Source: Henricia sp. BOLD:AAB3569 (lineage: Eukaryota; Echinodermata; Asteroidea; Spinulosida; Echinasteridae). From it: a DNA stretch of 64,000 nt. Position 1 is the first letter of the stretch. Every line of letters begins with the position of its first letter. A model generated the notes under the pieces. The model made no database searches. It saw only the letters and a list, made by a program, of their open reading frames with translations, and was not told the DNA's origin. Shown one piece after another: positions 48,421 through 59,124 of the stretch. A program made the position numbers and the translations under genes. Location of the stretch: positions 62,001 through 126,000 of the forward strand of contig JBBELK010000937.1 in NCBI GenBank assembly GCA_037783545.1, read 5' to 3'.

Positions 48421-48774
48421 ATAAATGTTTCCTTCTCAAAAACCGCGTGACCTGGAATCTCCATATATACCTAGTGGTTACGTAGTTTTCTTTGTGTGGG
48501 GATTTTCATCTGACCCTTCCTTGCTGGGTCAAATGAAGGTCAAAGTTCAGCGAATTAAAACATTATTTTTGTACAAAAAAACTATTCCGGATCTTCATGA
48601 AACTTGGCACAGACATATATGCTCCATGAGTATCTGCCCAAACCGTGTACGATGTCATGATGACGTCATTCACGCTTACGCAACGCAATTTTGATTTTAC
48701 ATCATGGGCCACAATTTTCTTTGTGCGTGCATTTTGAGTTCACAATTTTTTTCTCGAAAAAGCAAACTAAATCA

Positions 48775-49290
48775 TATCCGGCAACTTTTCATGATTGGTA
48801 TCTCGAAAATCAGAAATGTTCACAGATTTACGCCTAACTTACACAATATAAACATGATGAATCTATATACGAAGCTTCCCCTGAAATGGTTTTGTCTATT
48901 AAAAGTGCTACAGTCTTTGAGAAATGAGTAAAACAATTAGTTTTCGTCTCATGAGACAAAAATTCAATTCGCCCCAAAACCATTTCGCCCAAGTACCATT
49001 TGGCCTCCAAACCATTTCGCCCCAAATCACTTCGTCCAAACATTACATCTCACAAATGCTACTTCGCCCCAAAACCACTTCGTGCACAGGCCGTGGTTCA
49101 GGGCGAAATGGTTCAGGGCGAAGTGGTTTTGGGGCGAAATGACTGCAAACCCTTTTTTGACTGTTTTCTCAAAAGTTAGACGAGGTACGGAGCTGGTTTT
49201 TGCTCAGGTTGGTTTTAATCATGCGTATCTTTAATCACACAGCGGATAAAACTATTTGTAACAGTTTACCAAACATGTATACTATCTTTA
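48775..49290. repeat. Dispersed 'TTCGCCCCAAAACCAC' repeat, copy 3
   Basis: Same order as copies 1 and 2: iterated CGCCC units, inverse, GACTGCAAACCCTTTTTTGA, GGTACGGAGCTGG. Confidence 0.65.
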
Positions 49291-49530
49291 AGTTGCTCAA
49301 AAATTGTGCATAAATCATGATGCCCGCGTCGATTTCAAGCTACACTCCTTTAGCAGTACACTCCTTTAGCCACTTTAGTTTGCCCGCTCCAACCACTGCT
49401 AAACTTCGCCGCAAATCCTGCGAAGCGCGTGGGTGTGACGTCACCCAACACCGAGCCTGGATGACATTTGCCATGATTGGCTAAATTCTGTCACCTGACG
49501 TTGGTTCTGTCACATGACCTGCATCTGACA

Positions 49531-49544
49531 CAGTAAAGATGGCT
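49531..49544 (+). promoter_or_regulatory. Possible first exon / initiator (AAAGATGGCTGCG)
   Basis: AAAGATGGCTGCGCCCAG is followed by a donor-like GTACGT. The ATG is in good context and also resembles a YY1-type initiator. Surrounding sequence is locally GC-rich. No downstream exon was found on the + strand. Confidence 0.2.
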
Positions 49545-50099
49545 GCGCCCAGGTACGTCAACACTAACGTTGCTTTGCCCACTGTCGCGTCGACTTTTTT
49601 TGTCATTATTTCGTCCTGGTTGTTAGTGTGGTTTTACACAGTAAGTATTTGTTTCACGGACATCACTAATCCTTCACCGTGATCACTGTACATCCCTATA
49701 GAAAGGTGGGGAAATCACATTTTTCAAGCTCTTTTACTAGGGACTTGGAAAACAAAAAATCAAAGTTCGATTTTGATTGAAAATATCATCTCACAATACA
49801 GATTATTTTCTGTAAATTCCAAAACAACATTCAGAGCATTAATTGAGCAAGCGGCAGCCGAGATATACATCTTATAAATCGGCCGTTTTTCCGCGAAATC
49901 ATGTGTGTAAACTAATTAGGGGAGAGCTGGAGATGAAGAATGCGGTGCAGTATGAAGCGCCCCCACAGATATATATTGCGCCAAGCCAGCGAATAATTCC
50001 TCAACTTCAAGTCTGATCAGTCTTAGTTCAACACGCTGTCTCGTTTTCTGCTAAACTATAAGCTTTGTCACGAAAGCCTAAATGCAGCAGCCCACTGCA

Positions 50100-51520
50100 G
50101 ATGGGCAAAATGTTACCGATTACCGATATTACCGGTAATATCACCCCTAAATATTACCAATATTACCGTGTTATTACCCAAAAGATTATTATTACCTGGT
50201 TGGGTTACACAATTTTAATATATGGTATTTAAGGATGACAATTAAATTTGATTGATCCTCGCAGATGACAGGGACTTTAAAAAAAAAAAAAAAAAATTAA
50301 AATGTGGCACACCTTCTGCCGAAATTATTAAGTCCAAAATGTTACTGTTATTACCCTGTTTAAACCAACATTTTACCGAGTTACAACAGGCTAATGAAAG
50401 GTAATATGGGTAACAACAAAATGTTTGAATTGGTTATAACATTCGGAACTTGAGTAATAACAGTAAAATCATGTAAATCCCAGGAAAACACCCAAGTTCA
50501 AAATGTTACTGTTATTACTCTGTTGAAACCAACATTTTACCGAGTTACAACAGGCTAATGAAAGGTAATATGGGTAACAACAAAATGTTTGAATTGGTTA
50601 TAACATTCGGAACTAGTAAAATCATGTAAATCCCAGGAAAACACCCAAGTCCAAAATGTTACTGTTATTACTCTGTTGAAACCAATATTTTACCGAAATC
50701 GCTCGGAGATAATTTTCCCATAAATTTTACAAGAAATGCATTGTTTTAAGCTGTACGTACTGTAACCACGCACTGCCTGATTTCGAATGTATGTACTTTT
50801 GTATATAAAACAAATCTATAGTCTAAAAAAGTAAGATTTTCAAGAAATGGTTGAACAAATGTGATTTCCAATGTTCGCCAACCGTGACTACATACGAAGG
50901 AAATTCAAGGAGCATATATACCAAGTGTACTTACTATTCTAGTAAGAGGCAGTGACTGATATCAAGATCCCTGGCACTTAATGTAAGAGATTATACCGTA
51001 TGTAGTTGTATATGTAGTTGTACATGTAGTTGATAATTGCACATTACGTCATCATTATCTTGTATCATAAATGGGGTAATTAATATAGGGCAATGCAAAT
51101 AATATCGGTAATATATCGGAAAATTGGGTGGTAATAACATGCCGGGTGGTAATAACAGGGAATATCGGTTACATTCTTCCTGGTAATATAGGGTAAATGG
51201 GGTAATATCGGGCGGTAATCACGTGGCAATGCAAGAAATATCGGTTACATTCTCCCTGGTAATATCCGGTAAATGGGGTAATATCGAGGAAACGGGTTAA
51301 TATTGGGTAAATGGGGTAATATCGGGCGGTAATAACATGGCAATGCAAGAAATATCGGTTACATCCCCTCTGGTAATATCGGTAAATAGGGTAATAACGG
51401 GTTGTAACGGGGAAATATTGGTCTACTATTTCCCCGTTATTAACCAAGAATATTATATTACCCAGTAATAACTTTTGTTATTACTTGTTATTACCCGGGT
51501 AATAACGGGTAAAATGCCCA
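50100..51520. repeat. AT-rich GGTAATA/TTACCGATATTACC repeat region
   Basis: Degenerate GGTAATAAC/GGTAATATCGG units cover most of this stretch. 50331-50700 is a tandem array of about two and a half ~160-bp units containing AAAATGTTACTGTTATTAC. 51169-51400 has two to three ~120-bp units containing GCAAGAAATATCGGTTACAT. Confidence 0.8.
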
Positions 51521-51968
51521 GTGGGAGGAGTACGTACGTGGGGGCACCAACGTCGTTGTCAATGTAATAGCACACATTTACGCCTGGAATTAAAACTACG
51601 CACTCGACGAAGCTCACGAAGAGGAACTGATAATCATTTTTGTGTGCTAAAACAAACAATCAAAGGGCATGTTTTTTACACTGAAATTTTGCCCAAACAC
51701 AGACAACTATCTCCCTAAACTGTCGCTGGTTTCACAAGTCTGTTTCGCAACACAAACTACCCTTTTTGGACCAGAAATCTCACCGTCAAACAAACATCTT
51801 GCTGTGTTCCAATTTAAATATTTAAAAAAATTGTTTTAGAAATAAATATCGTCAGAGAGTATTCTTTATTTTCAGTATCTATTTAAAAAGTTGGAATTGA
51901 ACAATGCTGTTAAGGATTTTAATTAATAATATTTCATCATGATGTACTCTCTGCAACAGCAAAACCTT

Positions 51969-52927
51969 TTAAACAGCTAGAATCCCCCTTCCACATTTTT
52001 TTAGTTTTTCTGTTTATCATGGAGGTGTATGTGTCTACAACACCATCACAACTTGTTTTTCACAAAAAAATCGACAGACTTTTGCTTAAAACGTAAAGCA
52101 GTTCCGACCCTCTTCACCCAAATTCTGAAACGCTCGAGGTCACTCGGCTTGTTTATCCACAGGGTGTTGACGTCATCCTGAGAAACATACAAAACGGTCT
52201 GTGCAGTATTGAATGGAAAATACACGAAGTGAATGTTTATCATGCCTATTTTGTCCTTGTAATTCAAAATACAAACGTGAAAAACACTTCATGTAATATG
52301 ACAGCAATCTACTATTACCTGTTTTGTGAAAAAACGATGAAATTGTGGCTCACAGTGACTCTCTTTTATGAAGTAAATACTGGTGCATTGCGACGGGTGG
52401 TTTTGTCAGGGAACGAACGGCATTCACAGCGGTCTGTGTACGGTCCACTGCGGTGTAGTTTCCACGTGTTTGGACATCGGCCGTACAAGTTATAGAATGA
52501 TCGACTCATTTTTCTCTCTCTTGGTAATAGAAAAGAAAATCTTTCTGCTCTTTTTTTTCATAGTGTCTGGTAAAACATGCAACCACGCAGCTACTGATGG
52601 GCATATCTTTGAAATTCTTCAAAAAACACCATCTAAAAGAGACGGTTTACTAAGTTTTTTGCGTGTAAACGTATGGAGCTAACTATCGTGTTGACTTCTC
52701 TTTCTCAGGATTGCGTCACGGGGTTACGCGCATATCATGAATACCTAATGAGCGTTTCAGAAATCGCGAAAATCTCATTTTCGAAAAACGCACTTTTGCT
52801 TGCAATTTATTCACTTAAAACCGACAATTAAAAAATAATAAAAATCCACGTCGGCAAGAGGGATGTTTGGACTATCGAAAAAAGCCTAAATGCTGGATTT
52901 TCCTCAAGGGGGATTCTTCCTATTTAA
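51969..52927. mobile_element. MITE family P3, copy 2 (TTAA-flanked)
   Basis: Same ends as 46299-47147 and about 110 bp longer internally (extra sequence near 52250-52380). A minus-strand stretch is open in both copies and encodes a similar peptide ending KQKSVD.FVKNKL. It has no recognised domain. Confidence 0.78.
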
Positions 52928-53860
52928 TTGATGTTACTTATTTATTCAGCAGATGGTTTTGCATGTACAGTGTATTATAGGTTACATTTTTGGCAATATT
53001 TACTTTTTGGAAATCCATAATGTCATATTTATATAATACATGTTTTAACATATTTATTTATCAGTTGTGTAGTGTGTAAAGTTGTGTGACAGTGAATAAA
53101 TAAAGAAAACCGTTAACAGTCTATCATTTTATGTCATGATGTGTTTTTGTGTCACAAAAACAAGACCATAATTATCTTTTTCCCAAAGTGAGTTTGGCTG
53201 TTTATTTAAATTTATTAAGGCAGATGTAAACATATAGAGCAAGGAAACAGAAGATTGGGAAATAGAGTAGCTGACCTTTACTTAAATCCTGTGTACAAAA
53301 AAGTAAAATCTTCAGATTTAAATTTGAACTGGCAAATCCTTGCTAAGTGATTTTAAGGAAAAACTTCTCAAAACTTGATTAAATACACGCCTGGCTTATT
53401 GGCTATGCTTTGAGTTTTAATAGCTTACTGGTTTTGATTTAGTGGGGCTTAATAATACTGTTCAAAGAAGAGAAATATAGATATTTAAAAAAATAAGGTA
53501 TGTGTACTTGAATTCGGGGCGATTCAATAAAGCTCTTTGCGTACAACTTAACCAACGCAAAATAGGTGGACCGTAAAGCAGTCTAATCTGGAACGAGCAA
53601 TGACGTCATCGTTAGCCAATCAGACTACGGGAAACCTTACGGCGCCACGGCGGTAATTTTGGATTTCTGTTTTTTCGAAATGCCGTTAGATTTCGTTGGA
53701 TTCCGACTGGACTAGACAAATGTACGTAGAATTTTCATTATTTATGGGTAGAATATTACATATTCTTTGTGTAGAAGGGAAACATGGACTGTTTTGAGTA
53801 TTAGCAGTGGGAAATATTTGCCGATTTTTGGGGTGTTTCATCGTCTTTTTTTGCAAGCGT
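52928..53860. other. No gene seen
   Basis: AT-rich unique-looking sequence with a TGACGTCA (CRE-like) octamer near 53603 and no coherent ORF. Confidence 0.5.
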
Positions 53861-53862
53861 AT

Positions 53863-54075
53863 ATGTGACGGGCTCTACGAAAATGAGTCACAAGTCGCGC
53901 TGGCAAGTATTCTTTTTGCGACCTGGAATGTCTGCGTTACGCCTTGAATTTCTTTTGTGTTTAGGTATTTTAATGAGCGTAGAAATGCCACATATTTCTT
54001 TTTATGGTCGCAAAAAGAATACTAGCCAGCGCGACTTGTGACTCCCAGTCATTTTCGTAGAGCCCGTCACAAACT
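53863..54075. repeat. Foldback, ~62-bp arms
   Basis: GTGACGGGCTCTACGAAAATGA at the left is matched by its inverse at the right (TCATTTTCGTAGAGCCCGTC). AGTCGCGCTGGC and AGTATTCTTTTTGCGACC are also paired. It sits immediately upstream of the LINE leader. Confidence 0.78.
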
Positions 54076-54189
54076 CACATATTTCACTTCTCTCGCTGCG
54101 GACCGGCTGTATATATGCATGCATGACATTAGGAGGCGCGGCGCGATACCCGATTGTGATTGGATATCCGTGCAACAATGCTAACGATT

Positions 54190-54458
54190 TGGAAGTCAAG
54201 AAATTTTCCGACGAACTTCAAATTTTGCAGGCTCCAAACAGTCTATATTCCGCACTTGTCCTGAAAAATTGACAGACTTTCGCCGGGAAATGGCCGAGAA
54301 ATTTCAGAGTTTAGGGAAAACTGGGCTCGGGCTTCCTGACTGCTCTGCAGACCGTGGCTGTCCGTACACTCTTCTTTGGTGTACTCCTGACTCGTGCGCG
54401 TGCTCAGGCTTGTGGATGGTCGTTGACACACCCCAGTTTGGGACTTGTGCCGTGAACC
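54190..54458 (+). repeat. Single leader monomer directly upstream of LINE ORF1
   Basis: It matches, by eye and in the same 5'-to-3' orientation relative to the coding start, the ~275-bp monomers at 35835-37165: ACGAACTTCAAATTTTGCA, TATTCCGCACTTGTCCTG, GGAAATGGCCGAGAAATTT. It is more diverged than the gag monomers are from each other. It ends a few bases before the ORF1 ATG (54459). Confidence 0.75.
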
Positions 54459-55822
54459 ATGAACAACGCTAATTCTAACCTGAAGAGGGAGCTGACTGTC
54501 ACTTTGGACCTGCCCAGCAAGTTGAACTACCAGGATGTCTGCCGAACCATTGCGTCTACCCTTCCCGACGGCGAAATCAAGTGCCTCCAACAACTCGGAG
54601 ACCCGGCCTGCGATGGCTTGTGACGCCGAGGACCGCCGCCGGGAGGAAGAAGATCCTGGAAACTCAACTTGCCGCGGGGAATGTCAGGTTTAACGCCAGC
54701 CCGGTGCAGCGACCAGTAGACTACGTTACCGTCAGCTACGCACCCTACGAAATGGAGGATCGGCCCATCATCACACTTCTTGGACAGTACGGTACGGTGT
54801 TGGGAGTACGACGGGGACAATGGGTATAATGCATCCAACATGGGAAAACGGCATGCGGCATATCCGCATGCATGTCGACAAGGCCATCCCGTCGTACGTC
54901 TGGGTCGGGGGGTTACCAACTAAAGGTCCGTTACAACGGCCAAGTAGAGACCTGCCGGCGGTGTGGAGCGCCCGGGCATAAGGCGGCTTTTGGGGTCCAG
55001 ATTCGCTGCTATAATTGCGGTGAAGCTGGGCACCGCAGCAGCATTTGCCCAAAGCCGCCTCGACACCAACAGACCTTGGCGCAGAGAGTCGGCAATAACA
55101 TTCAGCACAGAGACAATGTAAGCATTCATTCAGACGCCGACTCCGAGGATACAATGGACACCGCCGACACCCCGACCCCCACCACAGCCCCAACACCGGC
55201 AGCCCGCACCGTGCCTGCCCCGGGACCGCAACGCGCTGGACCGAGCAATGCTCCGCAACCAAAACCCGCAGGAACCAGCGCGGAACGTACCCCGGGACCG
55301 CAGAACGCCGGTCCTCCATCAGCCGCTGCACCGGGACAAAAATCCGCGCCCCGTCCAGTTCCACGCAAGAACACTCCTGTGAGAAAACCAAACATGGGAC
55401 GAGGCACGGCTCTGCCTGGCTGGACAGCTCCCTCTTCACCACTCGGCAAGACCGCACCCAAAGCCCCACCACCAACCAAGCCTGCACCGCCCCCGCCATT
55501 GGCACCCGCCCCGACTCCTGCTCCGGCAAAAGGACCGCGTCCGCCCAGGAAAGGAATCAACAAGGCAGACGCAACGCGTTCCTGGGCGGAACGGTCTATG
55601 TTTGAAGTACTTTTGGACGAAATGGACTCAAGTTCGGGGTCTCTTGTCATCAACGAGACCCCGTTGTCGGAGCAGGAGTCCACGGACTCGGACAAGGACT
55701 CCGTCGTCTCAATGATTTCGAGCAAGCGGGGCGGTCGTCGTCTGACGAACAGCAGGGTGGTGTGTGGGAAACTAAAAAGAACTGCCGTAAGGCCAAGAAG
55801 AAATGAGAAAAAAATCCTATAA
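54459..55822 (+). pseudogene. LINE ORF1 (Tx1/L1-type, zinc knuckles), frameshifted
   Basis: The frame starts at ATG 54459 (LTVTLDLPSKLNYQDV). It shifts near 54600 (RPVDYVTVSYAPYEMEDRP, LLGQYGTVLGV) and again near 54870, leading into PSYVWVGG, KVRYNGQVETCRRCGAPGH and CYNCGEAGHRSSIC. It then continues as a long Pro/Ala-rich tail to a stop at 55822. The second knuckle is a complete C-x2-C-x4-H-x4-C; the first has lost its last Cys beside a small indel. The layout fits Tx1-clade ORF1 nucleic-acid-binding proteins. Confidence 0.8.
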
Positions 55823-55825
55823 ATA

Positions 55826-55957
55826 ATGGAATTTTTAATTTCCAGTGTGAATGTTAACGGTTTGAGAAATCACGATAAGCGCCGTCGAATTTTCGGCTCG
55901 TGCAACGGCAAGAATACCGATATTCTACTGTTGCAGGAGACCCATGAAAGAAGCTAA
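55826..55957 (+). pseudogene. LINE ORF2, N-terminal fragment of AP endonuclease
   Basis: ATG 55826 opens MEFLISSVNVNGLRN...DILLLQETHE, the first two motifs of an AP-type LINE endonuclease (N in VNVNGL, catalytic E in QETH). It ends at a stop in non-LINE sequence at 55957. The rest of the domain resumes near 61835. Confidence 0.85.
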
Positions 55958-56015
55958 GGTTCTCTGAGGAGAGGGACCCCTCTCGGCCTTGGACTTCTGC
56001 ATAGCTTCTTTCCTC
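55946..56015. repeat. Two-part hairpin at the LINE/RAG-like junction
   Basis: GAAAGAAGCTA at 55946 is inverted at 56003 (TAGCTTCTTTC), and an inner GAGAGG/CCTCTC pair lies between. It marks the boundary of LINE-derived sequence. Confidence 0.6.
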
Positions 56016-56143
56016 ACTAGGCAGTATATGCAGCAGTAGCGTGCTACAAAATAAACGTAAGGGGACACATGTTAAGTGCGAGGTAAAAAGACACTACATG
56101 TATTACCGGTATGCTCGAAACAACTGAACAAGTGAATTCGTAC

Positions 56144-56220
56144 CATTGGGTCCTAGGGTGCCATACAGCTTCGTCAGAAGTTCATAATCGCCGAAACAGA
56201 ACAGCCTGATGGTGTGGCCC
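56144..56220 (-). CDS. RAG-like exon E (FGDYE motif)
   Basis: It follows acceptor tgacaattacag at 56221. It completes the Arg codon left by exon D and reads GHTIRLFCFGDYELLTKLYG then TLGPNG. A donor ATG|gtacg at 56143 is possible; reading through instead reaches a stop at 56103. FGDYE sits where RAG1 has its second catalytic Asp (the GTGYD region), and family members would be expected to continue into a C-x2-C zinc motif, which is absent here. Confidence 0.65.
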
Positions 56221-56322
56221 CTGTAATTGTCAAAGACACAACACACCGAAAGTGGGTTTAAAATTAATAGGCAAAATGAAACAAATTAAAAACACAATCC
56301 CTCTCCAAAAACAAAAGCTCAC

Positions 56323-56583
56323 CTCCATTTTTCTGCAGAAAGGTCACTAATTTGGCTTGTAACTTTTGGCAGTACTCTATGTAGATTGCAGGCCGAGTCA
56401 TTTCCCTCAAAGCATGCGAAAACAACTGTGTTCTGAAGGCTGTTTGGATGGTCAACATTGACGATCTGAAATGCCATCTTGAAGGACGACCCCCCCCCCC
56501 CCCCCCCCCCCTTGTCTCCTCCGACCTTTACCCAGATTTCATCGGTTGGGATGACATCACCATGCCAGGTTAATGAACCACAC
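56323..56583 (-). CDS. RAG-like exon D (GGD motif, poly-Gly)
   Basis: The exon is 261 bp; acceptor tacatgtag, donor TGGAG|gtgagc. It reads CGSLTWHGDVIPTDEIWVKV, then GGDKGG, then a run of Gly from a long G homopolymer. SFKMAFQIVNVDHPNS, FACFEGNDSACNL and EKWR follow. GGD is the proposed first catalytic Asp. The G tract keeps the frame as sequenced but inserts several extra glycines into a motif-proximal loop. Confidence 0.7.
56490..56513. repeat. Poly-C/poly-G tract inside exon D
   Basis: A C homopolymer of more than 20 bases (+ strand) coding for Gly on the minus strand. Length errors here would shift the frame. Confidence 0.85.
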
Positions 56584-56674
56584 CTACATGTACATGGATG
56601 GAGAAAGCAAAAAGCAAATTTAGTTTTCCGAAGATGTACATGTAAGTGCAAATTAAAACGTCTTTTTGTCAAAC

Positions 56675-56822
56675 TGATTTCACGAAGACTTTCGACCGTC
56701 ACAAATACCCAAATCCATCTCAACTCGCCGAAACCATTTGTAAGTTTGCCACAGGTTCGGCGAGTTGCGATGGATTTGGGTACTTAGGACACATCGCAGG
56801 TCTTTGTGAAATCGACCCCTGG
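56675..56822. mobile_element. MITE/foldback in RAG-like intron C-D
   Basis: TTTCACGAAGACTTTCGACC / GGTCTTTGTGAAATCGACC ends and an inner ACCCAAATCCATC...CTCGCCGAA pair with their inverses. Confidence 0.65.
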
Positions 56823-57078
56823 TGGCACAAAAACTGTACATGTACCGTCACACAAACTCCCCCCCCCCCGCCCCCCCCCCCCCTCCAATCCAGGGGAAGT
56901 ACCAGTTGAACCAGCCCCAAAACAAAATGTACCGGTACATGTATACTAGTAGCCACAATTTTATATACAGAGTACGACAACTCTGAAAGAAAAAGGTTTT
57001 CCCACTAAAGAACAAAGTTTAAAGTGCTATATATGACCAAGAGACTGTAACATGCTCAATGGACTTGTATGTACTTAC

Positions 57079-57288
57079 TTGTCAAGTCTGTCAAGATAGT
57101 CCAGCACCATCAGGCGAAGGTTATTAACTCTGAAAAATGGCACCATTCGATTTTCAAACCCATGGGACCCTTTGGCCTTCAAGCTTGGAAAGACCAGTTC
57201 CACCATTTCCCCAACTAAGTAGTCTTTTAGAAGATGCTTTTGCTGCGATCTCATTGATCTTTCCGATGCTATAGTTGGCCCTATGTAT
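57079..57288 (-). CDS. RAG-like exon C
   Basis: The exon is 210 bp; acceptor attttttacag, donor GACAA|gtaagt (strong consensus). It encodes YIGPTIASERSMRSQQKHLL, then an acidic/hydrophobic stretch (DYLVGEMVELVFPS), ending MVLDYLDRLDK. I recognise no known domain; by position it corresponds to the segment before the DDE core. Confidence 0.7.
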
Positions 57289-57408
57289 CTGTAAAAAATA
57301 GAAATCAAAAACTTTTAAATACAGTAGACTGTTAAAGATCTTTTTATGATTGTACAATATACATGTACATCATGTACATTCCGTAACTTTGCAAATGATG
57401 TGAAATAC

Positions 57409-57593
57409 CTGCGTAGCTTCCTCATTTGGTCCCATGCAAGGTGGCAATCTCTCATCATTGCCAGAGATACGTTAGCTGAGGCTATGTTGGGGGGTGAAGG
57501 ACGCTTGCACAATGTTGAGAGGCCTTCCTCTCCAGCTCCTGGTTTACAAGGTGAGCTTGCTGACTCGCAGTTTTGGTGTTTTTTTGACACTTG
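57409..57593 (-). CDS. RAG-like exon B
   Basis: The exon is 185 bp; acceptor tgcccttattcag, donor CGCAG|gtattt. It starts in phase 0, matching exon A. It encodes a Cys/Pro-rich start (NCESASSPCKPGAGEEGL), then IASANVSLAMMRDCHLAWDQ and MRKLRR. The helical AWDQMRKLRR leads directly into exon C. Confidence 0.72.
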
Positions 57594-58199
57594 CTGAATA
57601 AGGGCAGGCTGTATAATTTTTGTTTTAAAGAGAAAAACCAAATGCAGTTAATGCATATGCATGAATTAGAAGCGATGTTGATTTGCATAATAATCCAAAT
57701 GCACAAATTAGTAAACCGTACGACGTGTGTAATTTAATAGAAAATGTAATTCAATATCATGCAAACGGTACTGTCTACAGTTTGGTAATGATGAATGTTA
57801 AACCCTTTTGAGCACATGTGAAGTTTTTTTTTTTAAAACAACATTTATATATTTCATGTGCATTAATGTCTCCAGATGTAATTATATTTTTATAAGGGAC
57901 AACATGTGACATAGCAGTGTAAAATTTCATACCGGACAGGGTTTCCCCCAGGATTTTCCCAAAGCGTAGTGGCCTGCTAATTTTTTGCGTAAAGTTTGCG
58001 GTGAGGGGACGCGCGAGCGCGCCGCGGCTTAACACAACTACATCAAAGGAAATTTAGTTTCCAGCAGCAAGACAGGCAATTATAAAATGATTTATTTATT
58101 TTCTTCAACAGCAGGCCTCATAACATGTATAGTGTAAACAAATTATAAAATTAGTCTATCACTATCATGATTAATGTCGCTGTTCTTATGTCTCTCCAC

Positions 58200-58297
58200 A
58201 GTGAACTTCATCAAGCTGATGCAAGGTTGCTCTATCCAGACCTGTGATCCACTCCGACACTTTCGACCATGTCTTTTGCAAAGACTCCAAAGCATCC
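58200..58297 (-). CDS. Exon-like minus-strand piece in the RAG-like intron
   Basis: After acceptor tattgttag, one frame reads DALESLQKTWSKVSEW then ITGLDRATLHQLDEVHC and a stop (58186). AATAAA lies about 90 bp downstream on the same strand. Its phase does not fit between exons A and B, so it would belong to another transcript or be a relic. No known domain. Confidence 0.25.
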
Positions 58298-59124
58298 CTA
58301 ACAATAAAATAATAAAAGAAGTTTGAGTAATGTGTTAGTATTGTGATTACTTTATTATATGCTGATATGCACGTCAACATGCATTAAGTCTACTGTATCT
58401 AAATCCCATAGTGCTTTGCAGAAGGGCGCCCTCTGTTGGTGAAACATGATTGCCGACATACATGTATAAGCCAGTTCGGAATCTCGCGAGCGCAATGAAC
58501 GTCTATGGGATTGTGTCAAGGTCATTTGAGATAAACACAGGTCATTTGAGATAAACACAATGCATACCGCTTTGTTTATCTCAAACCAAAGTCGGGAGAC
58601 GCATGCGCAGTCGAGACTCCGAACTGGCTTATTATACCTTCATAAGGTACGGTAGGTAAAAAAAATGCCCCCACAAAGTGTAAATTTGATTGGAAAACAT
58701 TCTTTGAGCAATGAGAAAAATCCAGTTTGGAAAAAAATCCGTACTCGGACGTCACTATTTTTTCCTTGAAATGACCTATTAAGCATCAATAAGTGCAAAT
58801 CGAAAGAAAAGAAGAAAAAAATTGGAGGGATATATTATTATAGGCCTAGGCCCTACTACTACTAGGAAAAACTTAAGTTTTCCAGGGTGCAGAAGGGCTT
58901 GTTAGTTATTTCCCAACCATCTAAAACAAAATTAAAAAAAAAAAAAGATAAATTTTCTTCGGGAAAAATTGTAACGAATTAAAACTAAGTCTTAGGCCTA
59001 AAGTAATTTGACAATCTTAATACCTGTCCCGTCGTTGACGATCACAAGCCAATTATACGTCTTCGTCCATTCTGGGTCCACGCCGGTTTTTCATCTTAGG
59101 CAGTGGTGGTTCGACGGTGGGTAG

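Noticed and set aside
50331..51400. CRISPR-like array
   Set aside because: Repeats are degenerate AT-rich tandem units without regular spacers, in an animal genome.
55126..55725. 199-codon minus-strand open frame opposite LINE ORF1
   Set aside because: Shadow of the Pro/Ala-rich ORF1 tail.
58200..58297. Extra exon between RAG-like exons A and B
   Set aside because: 98 bp breaks the phase (0 to 0 required) and gives an early stop.
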